From NCBI RefSeq assembly GCF_033958435.1, contig NC_134137.1, positions 227,891,501-227,955,500 on the forward strand: DNA of 64,000 nucleotides. The letters are read 5' to 3'. Made by a program: the position numbers and the translations under genes. Below the pieces are notes generated by a model. The model searched no databases and had not been told where the DNA came from. It saw nothing but the letters and a program-made list of their open reading frames with translations. How positions within the stretch are numbered: the first letter of the stretch is position 1; each line of letters begins with the position of its first letter. Origin of the DNA: Carettochelys insculpta (lineage: Eukaryota; Chordata; Testudines; Carettochelyidae). Shown here piece by piece: positions 1 through 11,782 of this stretch.

Positions 1-94
1 AGCTGCCTTCTGCAAAAGTGAGCAAGTGTGGGTTGGGGGAGAAGGAGGATGGGGTTAGATAGGGGTCTGGGGGTGCCTGTCTTGGGTGAGGGGG

Positions 95-600
95 CTGGGG
101 ATGGAGTAAGAGCAGGGACTGGTGGTGCCTGGCTTTGTGAGAGGGGAGGAGCTCTGGCAGTTGGCTCGTGGGGCTTGGGCGGCTGGCCCTGGCAGCGCGG
201 GGCTTGGGTGTCTTGGGCTGGTGGATGGGTGGCTGGCCCCAGCAGGACGGGACTCAAGTGGGCAGCTGACCCTGGCAGCAGGCAGCTCGGGAGGCTCAGA
301 CTGGTGGGTGGGCAGCTAGCCCCAGCAGCATGGGCTGGCGGGAGGGTGGTTTGTCCTGGCAGCGTGGGGCTTGGGCAGCTTGGGATGCAGGATGGTGGCT
401 GGCCCTGATGGCATGGGGCTTGGGCTGCTGGCCCACAGATGGAGCGGGTGTCTGGTGGGCAAGTGGCTGATCCTGGCTGCGTGGGGCTCAGGCAGGGAAC
501 TCTGGCAGTTGAGGTCTTGGGCTGGCAGGTGGCTGTCATGGGCAGCGCTCTGATGGCTGGCCTGGGGCTCAGGCAGCTGGCCAGCTGGGGCTGCAACAGG
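95..600. repeat. GC-rich degenerate tandem repeat (minisatellite)
   Basis: Variants of GGCTGGCCCTGGCAGCGTGG followed by GGCTTGGGCAGCT recur about every 45-70 bases (near 180, 230, 262, 312, 351, 396, 466 and 555). Overlapping open frames here are Gly/Trp-rich by-products of the composition and are not called as genes. Confidence 0.75.
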
Positions 601-604
601 TTCT

Positions 605-824
605 TGAAAGGGGCCAAGAAAAACTATTTGTGCTTGTTTTTAATGCTAAATGTTAAATAACATTTTTATATCAAGTTTTTGTGTTTATTTTAAATTATGT
701 ATTGAATTTTTTTGTTTAAAGGGGGGATTATATGACGGCAAAGAAGAGGTGGAGGGGCATGAAAACTTCTCAAAAATGTAAAGGGGGGCATGATGCCAAA
801 AAGTTTGGGAACCACTGTTTTTAG
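605..824 (+). mobile_element. DNA-transposon 3' end fragment (hAT-like)
   Basis: The block ends in GTTTGGGAACCACTG, a typical hAT-type terminal inverted repeat end, after AT-rich sequence and the phrase AAAGGGGGGCATGATGCC. The matching left end is not visible, so this is a truncated copy or the other end has diverged. Confidence 0.5.
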
Positions 825-959
825 AGTGATACATGGTGGGCATGGAGGAAATCCCTTGCTGACCTCTGCATGTGACCTGCTGAAGTGCAGGAGCATGAGC
901 TTTAGGAAAATAAGGCATAAACTGGAAGTGAGCGCTGGGCTGTTGAACCATATCCTCAA

Positions 960-1265
960 CCTCATGAGCAACTCCGCAATACATTTGCACTTGTAAATTT
1001 ATCAGGGTCTCTTTTAAAATTAATTTGTTTGTTCTAATGACTTCTGTTGGGAGACTATTCCATACCCTTATTCAGATGGTTAGAAACCTTCTAAATTTCA
1101 GCCTGATTTGTTAGCCAGTTTATGTCCCTATATGGTTATGCCAACATTGTCCTTTAGATGAAATAGCTCTTAACCCTCCTATGTGTTTAGCCTACTGAGG
1201 TATTTATGAAGGGCAATCAAGTCAAGCTCTTCCAGCTTTCTCATATAAAATAAGCTGTATTTTGT
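960..1265 (-). mobile_element. CR1/L2-type LINE 3' remnant
   Basis: The phrases TGGGAGACTATTCCATACCC and GATGGTTAGAAACCTTCTAA match the part near the 3' end of CR1-type LINEs read on the minus strand. The clearer copy near 25440 has TTATTCCAGAGTCTGAC at the same place. It is short and heavily mutated. Confidence 0.5.
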
Positions 1266-1691
1266 GCACAACCCTTGCTCTCCTTTCTGCACTTGAGCTA
1301 CACTGCAAGGAATGTTAACGTGCAATGAAGGTCTAACTCTCTGCATTGCTGTATTAGTGTAGGTCACAGTCTGCGCTGCATGAGGTATGTGTAAGAATGT
1401 GTGTATATGTGTGTATTTTATTGTGCATTAGTAAACTTAATTTAAAAGGAGATTTTCAAAGATGTAAGCTAGGCATTGACTTCCAATGGTACTAAGGCAC
1501 GTAAGATGAAAATTCAGAAGTGTCTGAGTGATTTATAAACCCAAGTTCCATTTTCAAAAAGTCACTTCAGTACTTAAGGTTTATGGCTCAACAAAACACA
1601 ATGGTACTTAAGCTCCTAAGTCGCTCAGGCACTTTTGAAAGTGTTAACCATAATAACCCTTTACACTTTGAAAATTTTCCAAAGAGAAGCA

Positions 1692-1916
1692 AAGGAGAGG
1701 GATAATTCAGTGGTTAGGGCATTGGTCTTATAAACCTAGGGTTGTGAATTCAGTCCTTGAGGGAGCCTTTCAAGGAGTCTGGGATAGATTAAGTATTTAA
1801 AAAAAAAAGGTGGGGGGGGGGGTCAAGGATGGTTATAGGTCCTGCTATGAGTGCAGGGGACTGGATTTCATAACCTCTCGAGGTCCCTTCCAGCTCTGAG
1901 ATAGGTATGTATATCT
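1692..1916 (+). mobile_element. Turtle tRNA-derived SINE (Cry I / Pol III type), copy 1
   Basis: The head GGAGAGGGATAATTCAGTGG is a tRNA-like A box, and GGTTGTGAATTCAGTCC follows as a B box. The 3' end (GGTCCTGCTATGAGTGCAGG, then CTCGAGGTCCCTTCCAGC) is shared with CR1 LINEs, as known for tortoise SINEs, which borrow CR1 machinery. An A-run and G-run near 1800-1822 interrupt the middle. Confidence 0.8.
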
Positions 1917-2050
1917 GCTGTTTTCTTCTGAAATGTAGCTGCGGACATCAATGAATCATCAGTTTACTTTTGCACAAGATGACATGGAAACAAATATACT
2001 CTTATACATCAGCTACAATGTGGGATTCAAGCAACAAAATATGACATAAT

Positions 2051-2695
2051 GGCTACGTCTACACTAGCACACTACATTGAAGTAGCCTATTTCAAAGTAA
2101 GAACATCAAAATAGGCTACTTCGATGCGTATCATCTACATGTCCTCCAGGGTTGGTGCCATCAACGTTCAACGTCAAAGTAGCGACAGAGAGCGTCAAAA
2201 AGAGCCACCCTGGAAGGAAATGCGGAGTGTCCACACACACAAGTGCTCCCTGTCGAAATAAGGGGCCAGCAAAGCCCCAAGCTGCTCCCTTAAAGGGCCC
2301 CTCTCAGACACACTTAGCCTGCACAGCATGAGATCCACAGGCCAGCAACCCTGGCTAGGCCAAGAAGCCCTGTCTAAAGACTGCTGCATGCGGTGACCAT
2401 AGAGCCCCTCAGGGGCTGGACAGAGTGTCTCTCAACCCCTCAGCTGATGGCCTCCATGGAGGACCCCGCTATTTCGACATAGCAGGACATGGATCGTCTA
2501 CACACACCCTACTTCAACGATGAACGTCGAAGTAGGGCGCTATTCCCATCCTCGGATAGGAATGGTGATTTTGACATCTCACCACCTAACATCCATTTCA
2601 ACATCTAAATAGCACACGGTGCATGTAGACGCAACACACACTATTTTGACATTGTGCCAGCTACTTTAGAGTAGCTGGCTAGTGTAGACGCACCC
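2051..2695. mobile_element. Harbinger-type MITE, 645 bp, TSD AAT
   Basis: It starts GGCTACGTCTACACTAGC and ends with the inverse GCTAGTGTAGACGCACCC. The triplet AAT flanks it on both sides (2048-2050 and 2696-2698). Inner sub-terminal segments such as CTACTTCGA and TTCAACGTC are repeated in inverse order. The core near 2380-2520 matches the core of the 9583-10264 element in the opposite orientation, so they belong to one subfamily. Confidence 0.88.
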
Positions 2696-2698
2696 AAT

Positions 2699-3863
2699 AT
2701 CAGGAATAAATGAATGACAGAGCAGACTAAAGAGAAGGAACAAAGCTACAGAAGCTGCAAATAGAAGGACTAAAGCGACAAAGATTTGCAAGATTTCAAA
2801 TTACTGCAAAGCTCTATCAGGAAACTAGAGATAATTAGGTATTGTCTCTAAATTATGCTGTGATGAAACAGAGAGCCTTTTGGCTGGGGGAGACCAGACC
2901 TTTTGGTCCAGCAGGACAGGGTTGGGTCGGGGGTGGGGGGGTGGGAAGACCCATAGGGCATGAAGGCAGGCATCTATGTCGTAATCAACTCACCAGGTGA
3001 AAACCACAAAGAGATCCCTGTGATTCAATGTATCATAATTGAGTTAACAAAAATCTTTCATGGCAGCTACTATTGAAGACAGATATAATCCTGACCAGTT
3101 TGAACAGTCAAACAACAGAATGAAAGACAGAGGAGCAACTTGAATAACCTGAGACTAACTTAGAAGTTTTCATCAGACACCTAAGTGCTAAAAATCATTA
3201 TCCTAAAATCCTTTAGGTAAGGAGAACGCTCATAGGCTTACATGGAAAAATGGCAGCCTGCATGCACAATATATGGAAAAATCATACTTCAGGAGAAGGC
3301 ACATGTTCAGACAGAAGTGCATAGTGTAATTCATGCACATATATTTTTCACGTGTTTACCACACCAAGGCAGTCGGGGAGTTGACTCATATTAAGGCAAT
3401 CAAGTGCCATTGTTTCTGTCACTGGTAACAATTCTGGGCCTGCTTAAAGAGTGAGATTGAATATTCACAGCAAGATTTTTTACTTTAAAATTATTTCAGG
3501 AGCTGATACTACAATTATCTCAGAAGGCATTTACCATCACCTTAACCCTCGCCCAGAGCTGAGGTTGCCTAAATTCTGATAGTATTCTCAAGTGCATGGG
3601 CCAGTTAATCACAGGAAAAACTTACTAACACAAAAGCTATGCATTTCAGCATGCGTGAGATCACAGTGTAGCATCTAAGAACTCAGTAAAGGGTTTGATG
3701 GTATTGGACTTCTGAAAGGAGTTCCAATAAAAATAAACATTTTTCAAATTTTTTTTTGCCAAAAATGGGTATTCAGGTTGACTGAAACATTTTATAAATT
3801 TGTATTTAATTTACTGAATTGTTTTAGATAAGAAAAGCGGAGGGAGATTTCAGAAAAGTCAGA
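2699..3863. other. Intron, no feature recognised
   Basis: AT-rich unique-looking intron sequence with a short G-run near 2920-2943. I see no exon, RNA gene or recognisable transposon. Confidence 0.6.
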
Positions 3864-4237
3864 GGCTCTGGTTACACTGACCTGAACTGCCAGCAGCCGT
3901 ATGCAAATGGACTATCTTGAATATGTGAATGGATGCTCATTTGCATATTCACTTACCAGCAGAGGCTGCTGCTGACAGAAAAAAAGTTGTGTAAACATGC
4001 TTCTGCCAGCAAACCCCCATCCCCTTTGTTGACAGCCTCTTATGCCTGGAAAAAATCAAGCAGAACAAGCTGCTGACAGAGGCTGGGTGTCATTGGCAGA
4101 ACCACGTTTATGCTGCTTTTTTTCTGCCAACAGTAGCCTCTGCTGGGAGTGAATATGCAAATAAGTGACTATTTGCATTTTTGAGACTGTCAATTTGCAT
4201 GCCGCTCCCAGCAGTTTGGGTCAGTGTAACCGTAGCC
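3864..4237. mobile_element. Fold-back DNA element, family GGTTACACTG, copy 1
   Basis: The ends are GGCTCTGGTTACACTGACC and the inverse GGTCAGTGTAACCGTAGCC. Inside, ATGCAAATGG, GAATATG and CAGCAGAGGC recur inverted, so the whole 374 bp can fold on itself. Flanking triplets (AGA and TAC) do not match, so the target duplication is lost or the ends are misjudged. Confidence 0.75.
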
Positions 4238-5194
4238 TACATGTTTTGTTTTTGACATTTTCAAAACAAAATGTTTTGATTTTTCAGTTTGAAATGGCTC
4301 TTCATTTTGAATCTTGCTTCAATTTTATTTTTGAAAAAAGATTTTGTAAAGCAGGACTAGCAAATAAAATCAAGAATTTTGTTTAAGATCAAACCACACA
4401 TTTCATTCAACCCATAACAACTTTTCTTTCAAAAAATTTTTTTTGACATCACATTGAAAAATGAGTTACTTGCATGGGTCTCTTAATACTGCTGTGCCTG
4501 CTTATTACTGCGTTAAAGGTCTTCTGGTTACAAAGTTTTCCGTGAGCCCCATAATCTTCAAAGATACAAAGTACTCTGCTTTTAGGCACTGGTTAGTTAT
4601 CTTGTATTTTCATATCTCAAACCATGTGTATGTTGAGAGTGCAGAATTGGTAAGCCGGTGAACCAATTTTCAAAATTCAGCTTTGCTGCTGAACTGTTTC
4701 ACTATTTCCCATTTGCTTAGGAATAGGTGTTGTCTAGTCTTGAATAATCGCACAAGGGGAAGAAAGGCACAAGAAAAACTGTGGTACTGATGAGCAGAGA
4801 CCAGGTCCAACTATGATTCTTGCATCTCTGGTATGCACAGACTACAGGAGTCTAGATTTAAGGATAGCACTGGACTTCCTAGAAGTATGAGGTTGGCTCT
4901 GTTGCCTCTTTCCACCACATCAAAGTCCAGCAGAGCTGTGCGGTTATTGTCAGAATAGGTTATGCAGCCTGCAAATGAGTAACTGGCCTGAATTTTGTAG
5001 GATTCATAGTCAGTAGCCTGAATCTCGTGTAGTCGTTATCACCAGGGTCCATCCAAGCTGATGTAAAATAATTGTAGAACAATACCATATCAGAATGGTA
5101 TTGTTTCACACCCATTAATCTGGTGTAAATGATGACACAGAGTGAAGAGCAATATTAAATTGAGCCCTTCTTGTCCCTAACGTACAGTATTGAC
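4238..5194. other. Intron, no feature recognised
   Basis: AT-rich sequence without a supported gene. The short frames at 4165-4386 and 4461-4661 show no family motif. Confidence 0.55.
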
Positions 5195-5214
5195 AGAGGC
5201 TTAAAGTTGCAGTC

Positions 5215-5258
5215 CAACTTCTTTGAGTGATGTCCCTGTGGGTGCTCCACGGTAGGTG
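5215..5258 (+). repeat. DIRS left inverted terminal repeat
   Basis: TGTCCCTGTGGGTGCTCCAC followed by GGTAGGTG is the inverse of the right terminus near 11783-11825 (CTACCGTGGAGCACCCACAG). It is also the inverse of the first half of the internal complementary region at 11462-11505. Confidence 0.85.
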
Positions 5259-5639
5259 TTGGGCTCATCCTGGTGCCACAGATCGAAGACTTTTCCATAG
5301 TGGTGGTCAGCTGGATGGTGCATGCACGGATGGTGCTTCACGGCGTTCATGCCTTTTGCATGCACGCAGTCTGGCTCCTGCCAGTTTCTCTCAACCACCC
5401 CCATCTGTAGATAGAGTAAACCGTTCTCCTCACTATTTTTTTTCCTCAGAGTTAGATTAACCTATCACAATAGTTATTTAGTTGTTGTGGTGGTTAGTTA
5501 TTTACTAGTAAGTTAGTTTCTAGGTACCGTTTCAAAAAATTCTCTACGGTTGCAGTGATTGTTGAAGTACTCAGTATTTTAAAGCGGTTTCTGACTGAAA
5601 CCAAAGCTGAAATAATAACAATACGAAGAGAGAGGAAGA

Positions 5640-7938
5640 ATGCTTGGGTATCTGGGATTCAAGAAATGTGACTCATGTCATGAGGCCATGCTGGCCTCAG
5701 CCATTTGTCATGCATCGGCTGCTTGGGTGAAGCCCATGTTCCACCAAAATGTCCTCACTGCTCCAAGCTAATGGACAGAGCATGCTGAGACAGAGAGGTG
5801 AGGCTGTGGATGATCCTTCTTGACAAAGCCCTTCAACCCACAGATTAGGATTCTGTAATACCTGCGGACTTGGCCGCCTCTCAAAAACAGAGAGCCTCTT
5901 TGCCAGGCTCAGTCCCCTCAAGAAAGATAAGGACATTGTCTACTCGGTCCCTACAGTTCCTGTCATGGAGTAGGGTAAGCGAGGGAGATAAGCCTGGGAC
6001 ATCTGGTGCCTCGTCTTCCCGCTCTAAAACAGCAGCTGCATCAAAAACCAAAAAGACGCTACCGCTGGCACTGAAGATGCTAACGCCAATGGAACTGAGG
6101 GCAACATTGACACCGGTGGCTTTGATTGCCATAACCATGGCACCAGCTCTACCGGTGCCTACCAATGGCACCAACGACCTTTGTGGCACTGCAAACCCTG
6201 GCACTGAGTGGCACTGCTGCTTTCTCAGCACTGAGGAAAACCTCTTCAAAGCCTACAAGGCACCATAGTCCCACCCTGGACTCTCCCTTGCCAGCTTTTT
6301 CACTGGGACTGTTGCCCTCACCTCCAGCACCGAGGTCACCAGTGCTACCCTCCCGCACTGAGGAACAGATGGTTTCTTTTCCTTCACCATACCTCAGACT
6401 GCCATCTCCATTTCTGGAAGATCCTGGATGCACTTACCATCATTCAAGGCATTTCTCCATCTCTCCACTGCCATGGTCCAGGATGTCATACAGAGCTGCA
6501 CGTTCCCCACTCTCACCATGTGACAGTTATTGGAGAGATTATAGACGCCATTACATAACAAGTCACTCTTCTCCTGAGAGACCTCACCGCTACTGTGACA
6601 ATCGTTATAGCTACAGGAGTCATCACTATTCCCCTCATCATTATCGGCCCAGATCTCAGGAGTTGTCCCCGAGGCAATCATCTGTACCCTCCTTCCCACC
6701 TCACAGCCTCAGCCTTCATCTCCTCAACTCCAACTCTTGGAGCCTGAGGAGGCCCAGGTCTCAGATCCAGAAGATGCATCACCCAACACTTCTCCAACAG
6801 ACCAGTCTTCATCTTCTCTTGATGAGGCCATGATTCCAGGGCACGTCTCTCCCCGGATGACTTCAGACAGTTTCAGGAGTTGTTTAAGAGGGTAGAAGCA
6901 AGTCAGGCGGTTCAATTGGCAGAGGTACAAGAGAAGCACCATCGTCTCCTCAAGAACTTGCAACCTCTTCGCAGCTTGAAAATAAACATCCCACTAGATG
7001 AGGTGATATTAGAGGCAGCTGATGAGATCTGGCAGACACCAGCCTCTGCCCCAGCTACAAGTAAAAGGGTGGACAAGAAATATTTTGCCCCATCAAAAGG
7101 GAAGGAATTTCTCTTTACCCGTCCCCAGCCCAACTCTTTAGTTGTTGTGGCTGTGCTGCACAGATCGAGAGTACCTCAAAACAAAAACACAGCCATGGAC
7201 AAGGATAATAAGAGGTTAGATTTATTTGGCAGAAAAATTTATGCATCAGCCATACTGCTACTCAGGATCACTCATTATGCTGTGCACTTACCTAGTCACA
7301 ATTGTGACAATTATATGAAATTAACCACTCTTATGGAACATCTTCCTGAGTCCACGAGACCTATCCTCAGGACTGTTTTCCAAGAGAGCTACACCTCCTA
7401 CAGAACAGGTGTCCAGATAGCCTTAGACATGGTAGACACAGCAGCTGGATCTACAGCGATGGAGGTCATAATGAGAAGAGCTTCATGGCTGCAATTGGCT
7501 GTCCCCAGGGACCTGCAAAACAAAGTCAAAGATTTACCTTTTAACAAGTTAAAACTACTTGTGGAGAAAACTGATGAACTCCTACATTCTAGCAAGGACT
7601 CTCATACCACCCTGCACACCCTGGGGATGTACACCCTCCCATACCATTGCCGATGTTGCACACCATACCAGCATATGACTGCTAGTGCAACAGAAAAGAG
7701 CATCAACACCAACAGCGTGGGTTTGATCAATCATGTTCTTGACAGTGACCCTAGAGATGATGAAACCAAAATGTTTGTAACCAACGTCCACAGGCTAACA
7801 AACAGTAGGTTTGACTGTTCAGTTGAGGACCAACACACCCTTGCCATTGTTGTGCTACACAAATGCACAGCACCCACATTTCGTCACCAACTAAGACTCT
7901 ACTACAACCAGTGGTCTCTGATTACATCAGATCAGTGA
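5640..7938 (+). pseudogene. DIRS gag-like protein, broken
   Basis: DIRS elements encode a gag-like protein of poorly understood structural role. The 5' part (5640-6160) is interrupted by several stops. A Ser/Pro/Arg/His-rich stretch reads open at 6165-6833 in one frame, and the conserved C-terminal part is an uninterrupted 352-codon frame at 6880-7938. This last part begins FKRVEASQAVQLAEVQEKHH and contains the family landmarks WQTPAS (near residue 50), a PQPNSLVV block (near 83) and LDLFGRKIY (near 112). The two readable parts are in different frames, so a frameshift lies between about 6830 and 6880. The gag assignment rests on remembered similarity to vertebrate DIRS gag and on position ahead of the RT. 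Confidence 0.75.
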
Positions 7939-8159
7939 GTTCTGGAAGTAGTTTAATTGGGCTACTCAGTACATTTCCTTTCCATCCCACCAACCACCCT
8001 GCCCACCCCATCCCTCTTCAAGGACCCCTCTCATGGGGACTTGAGAAAAGAAGTCGATCATCTTCATTTTATCGGAGCAGTGGAAGGGGTACCAGGCAAG
8101 TCAAGGGGAAAGAGTTCTATTCTTACCCAAGTCCTATGCCTTACTGAAAAGAGGAAAGA

Positions 8160-8700
8160 CAAATAGAGACCAATACTAGATCTTCGGAACCTAAACTGGA
8201 AACAGCAGTTCAAAGTGGTACCCCTTGCTTCCATAATCTCAGCATTAGACAATGGTGACTAGTTTGTTGCCCTCAACCTTCAAGATGCCTATTTCCACAT
8301 TGCCATTCACTCTGCCCACAGACAATTTCTTTGGTTCACAATAGGCATGGATTGTTTCCAGTAATGAGTCCTCCCCTTTGGTCTTTCAACCACACCCACG
8401 GTGTTCTTGAAGACCTTGCACATCTCTGTCGAAGGGGCGTCATAATCTTCCCTTATCTTGACGATTGCTTGCTAAAAGGCCACTCACCAATGGAAATGCT
8501 TGCTATGGTAACCACTACCAGTCAAACTTTCCACTCCCTCGGTCTTCTGATAAACAACCAAAAATCTACACTCAAGCCCACTCAGAATTTGGAATTCTTT
8601 GGCACTTGACTGGATGCTACTACAGCAAGAGCCTACTTTCCTGTCCAGCGATTTCAAGCTATCCAGACCCTAATTGATATTATTCTACACAGTCCTATGG
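8160..8700 (+). pseudogene. DIRS reverse transcriptase, broken
   Basis: The RT domain copies element RNA into DNA. Two conserved blocks are readable in different frames. ALNLQDAYFHIAIHSAHRQF at about 8268-8330 is the palm block with the first catalytic Asp (DAYFHI). IIFPYLDDCLLKG at about 8440-8480 carries the catalytic YLDD pair. At least one frameshift and a stop separate the two blocks, so no functional enzyme can be made. It follows gag by about 200 bases and runs into the RNase H part, as is usual for DIRS. Confidence 0.8.
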
Positions 8701-8713
8701 TCAAAATAATTAC

Positions 8714-9582
8714 ATGCTTACAACTGATGGGCCACATGGTGGTCACAATCTATGTAATCCAACCCACAAGGCTACACTTCTCCTGTATACAACATTGAAT
8801 AGCATCTGTCTACACTCCCGCAAAACACAATGTGAACAGAGTGGTAGCACCACCAGGCCAAGTTCAAGACTCTTTACAATGCTGGACAGATCAAAGAAAC
8901 CTTCTGTCCAGCATTCCCTTTCATCAGCCACAACCCTCTTTCCACATAACAACAAATGCATCCTTCTTAAGATGGAGAGCCCATATGGATGGGATGTTGG
9001 TTCAAGGCTGGTGCTCCCCTCAGGAGACACCCCTCCACACATAAACTTCTGGAATTCAGGGAAGTTTTCAATGGTCAAAGGGCTTACAGACAACATTGCC
9101 GCAATGTATTATATCAATCGTCAAAGCAGCGCACAATCCCACTCCCTTTGTATAGAAGCAATTTGCCTCTGGAATTGGTGCATTCAGAGCAGCATCGCTC
9201 TGGTGATCTCATACTTACCTGATGTCAGCAGTGCTGCAGTGGACTCTCTCAGCAGACACTTTGCACCAGATAACAAAAGAGAACTTCACAGCAATGTCCT
9301 TCTCTGTATCTTTCAGCGCTGGGGATTCCCCAGCCTAGACCTCTTCGCTACCTACAAAAACAGGAAATGCTGTTACTATTGTTCCAAAGTGGGAGTGGGT
9401 CTGGGCTCCCTGGGTGATGCTTTCCTCCTCAGCTGGAAGGGACCACTCCTTGATGCCTTTCCTCCCATAGTACTCATACCAAGAGTCCTAGAGAATGCCA
9501 ACATGAAAGGGGTCAGGTTGATCTTGGTGGCATCTATATGGGCTCATCAACATTGGTTTCCTTTTCTTCAGCAAATGTCTCT
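8714..9582 (+). pseudogene. DIRS RNase H and tether domain, cut by a MITE
   Basis: An open frame of about 290 codons runs up to the MITE junction. TDNIAAMYYINRQ is an RNase H catalytic-Asp segment. LPDVSSAAVDSLSRHF corresponds to the block that usually reads with an Asp before LSR. WGFPSLDLFATYKNRKC is the WG-x-P-x-x-DLFA motif seen in DIRS and gypsy tether regions. DAFPPIVLIPRVLEN and FPFLQQM follow, as expected before the recombinase. The original frame continues beyond the insertion at 10268. The long uninterrupted frame suggests this part has decayed less than the flanking RT. Confidence 0.75.
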
Positions 9583-10264
9583 GGCTGCGTCTACACGTGC
9601 ACGCTACTTCGAAGTAGCGGCACCAACTTCGAAATAGCGCCCGTCGCGCCTACACGCGTCGGGCGCTATTTCGAAGTTAACTTCGACGTTAGGCGGCGAG
9701 ACGTCGAAGTCGCTAACCTCATGAGGAGATAGGAATAGCGCCCTACTTCGACGTTGAACGTCGAAGTAAGGACAGTGTAGACGATCCGCGTCCCGCAACG
9801 TCGAAATTGCTGGGTCCTCCATGGCGGCCATCAGCTGAGGGGTTGAGAGATGCTCTCTCTCCAGCCCCTGCGGGGCTCTATGGTCACCGTGGGCAGCAGC
9901 CCTTAGCCCAGGGCTTCTGGCTGCTTCTGCAGCAGCTGGGGATCTATGCTGCAGGCACAGGGTCTGCAACCAGTTGTCAGCTCTGTGTATCTTGTGTTGT
10001 TTAGTGCAACTGTGTCTGGGAGGGGCCCTTTAAGGGAGCGGCTGGCTGTTGAGTCCGCCCTGTGACCCTGTCTGCAGCTGTGCCTGGCATCCCTATTTCG
10101 ATGTGTGCTACTTTGACATGTAGACGTTCCCTCGCTGCGCCTATTTCGATGTTGGGCTGAGCAACGTCGAAGTTGAACATCGACGTTGCCGGCCCTGGAG
10201 GACGTGTAGACGTTATTCATCGAAATAGACTATTTCGATGTTGGCTGCACGTGTAGACGTAGCC
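9583..10264. mobile_element. CpG-rich Harbinger-type MITE inside DIRS, 682 bp, TSD TCT
   Basis: It starts GGCTGCGTCTACACGTGC and ends GCACGTGTAGACGTAGCC. TCT flanks both sides (9580-9582 and 10265-10267). Sub-terminal TTCGAAGTAGC, TTCGACGTT and ATCGAAATAG motifs form further inverted pairs. The central 9800-10080 part is not palindromic and matches the 2051-2695 element in inverse. Many intact CpGs and near-identical ends point to a younger insertion than the other copies in the window. Confidence 0.93.
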
Positions 10265-10499
10265 TCTGTGCCCTCCATACCCACTTCCCAATCTTACAGA
10301 CCTCCTGATTCAGAACTGGAGATCACTACTGCACCCCCAGTTCACACTTTCCACCTCACAGCCTGGTTCCTAATTGGCTTACCACATCCAAAGATCTTTG
10401 TTCCACACAGGTCAAAGAAATACTAATTCACAGCAGGAGACAAAACATGCAAACTACTTACCTATCAAAATGGAAATGATTTGTACCTTGGTGCTCACT

Positions 10500-11420
10500 A
10501 CACCACACGGATCTGAACACAGCTCCTCTGCACGCAATCCTTGACTATATAGTGCACCTAAAGCAAGCGGATCTAGTACTAGCTTCATTAAAAGTGCATC
10601 TCTTGGCACTTACAGCATTTAGACACTCCATAGCTGGTACATCAGTGTTTGTCCATCCTATTACTAAACGCTTCCTAAAGGAACCCGCGAACCTCAACCT
10701 CCCTCGGAGACCCGTTTCTCTGCCATGGAATTTAGACCTGGTGCTTGGAATGCTCTCCAGACTGCCATTTGAGCCCATGGCTACCACTTCCCTTCAAATG
10801 CCGACTCTGAAAATGGCCTTCCTGCTCGCTATACCACCTGCTTGCAGAGTTAACAAGATGGCAGCCCTGATGGCAGTTCCACCATATACAGTTTTCAGCA
10901 AAGAAGGCATAATACTACGACCTCACCCAGCCTTCATCCCCAAAGTCTTCTCTGACTTCCACATCAATGAGCCAATTATATTACCTTTTTCTGTACTAAA
11001 CTTCATGCTTTAGCTTTTGAAGCAGCACTTCATTCTCTGGACGTTCCTAGAGACCACTGGCTTTCTATATAGACAGGACCAAGCCACTCTGCAAGATGGA
11101 CTGACTAATAGTCTCAATTGCTGATTGCTCCAAAGATGAAGCAATATCCTCTAAGCGAGTTGCAAAACTCATCACTTCATGTATCACTATATACTACTCT
11201 GTCCATCATACATCACTCCCAGCTCAACCTAAGGTACATTGTACAAGAGCAGTAGCAACATCAACAGTTTTTCTCAAGGTATTTCCCTCAGGGACATTTG
11301 CTGCATAGCCAGATAGTCATCTCATCATATGTTTGTCAAGCACTATGCAATCCAGCACCAACTGGCTGACGATGCTTCGGTGGCATCAGCAGTACTTTCA
11401 GCTATGTTGAAATCTTAACT
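10500..11420 (+). pseudogene. DIRS tyrosine recombinase, broken
   Basis: Tyrosine recombinases integrate DIRS circles by a covalent 3'-phosphotyrosine step, replacing the DDE integrase of LTR elements. An open stretch at 10552-11013 covers the N-terminal arm (SLKVHLLALTAFRHSIAG, FVHPITKRFLK) and the first catalytic Arg in PPACRVNKM, followed by PPYTVF and LRPHP blocks. After a stop, other frames still show the H-x-x-R box (VHCTRAVA, about 11230-11255) and the catalytic Tyr in FVKHYAI (about 11330-11350). All three active-site boxes are therefore recognisable but are separated by stops and frameshifts. Smaller copies of this gene occur at 26885 and 30100. Confidence 0.8.
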
Positions 11421-11461
11421 CTGGACCCTCCTCTGATCTTTCAGGGAACTGCTACACAGTC

Positions 11462-11605
11462 ACCTACCATGGAGTACCCACGGGGACATCATTTGAAGAA
11501 GAAAGGGAAGTTACTCACCTTGGTGAAGTAACAATTGTTGGTGCAGTAACAATTGTTCTTCGAAATGTGTGTCCCCATGGGTGCTCCATGACCTTCTCTC
11601 CTCCC
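11462..11605 (+). repeat. DIRS internal complementary region
   Basis: The first half (ACCATGGAGTACCCACGGGG) is the inverse of the left terminus at 5219-5256. The second half (GTGTCCCCATGGGTGCTCCA) is the inverse of the right terminus at 11783-11825. The two halves are joined by a short stretch with two copies of AGTAACAATTGTT. In DIRS this region templates joining of the ends during circle formation. Confidence 0.85.
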
Positions 11606-11782
11606 CGCTCTGGAGTCCTCTTTATGTGTTTCAGATCTTGGGGCAGATTCAAGAGACTGGCGGGAGCCGGACCACACGTGTGCAAAAGGCGCGAATGCTG
11701 CAAGGCGCCGGCCATGCATGCGAGGTCTGGCTGACCACAGCTATGGAAAAATCTCCAATCTGTGGTGCTGGGACAAGCCCAA

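Noticed and set aside
28..660. Several overlapping Gly/Trp-rich open frames
   Set aside because: They follow from a GC-rich tandem repeat; no start context, domain or splice signal.
6165..6833. 222-codon Ser/Arg/His-rich frame as a host RS-domain protein
   Set aside because: It lies inside the DIRS element between its terminus and the conserved gag part, and is best read as low-complexity gag sequence.
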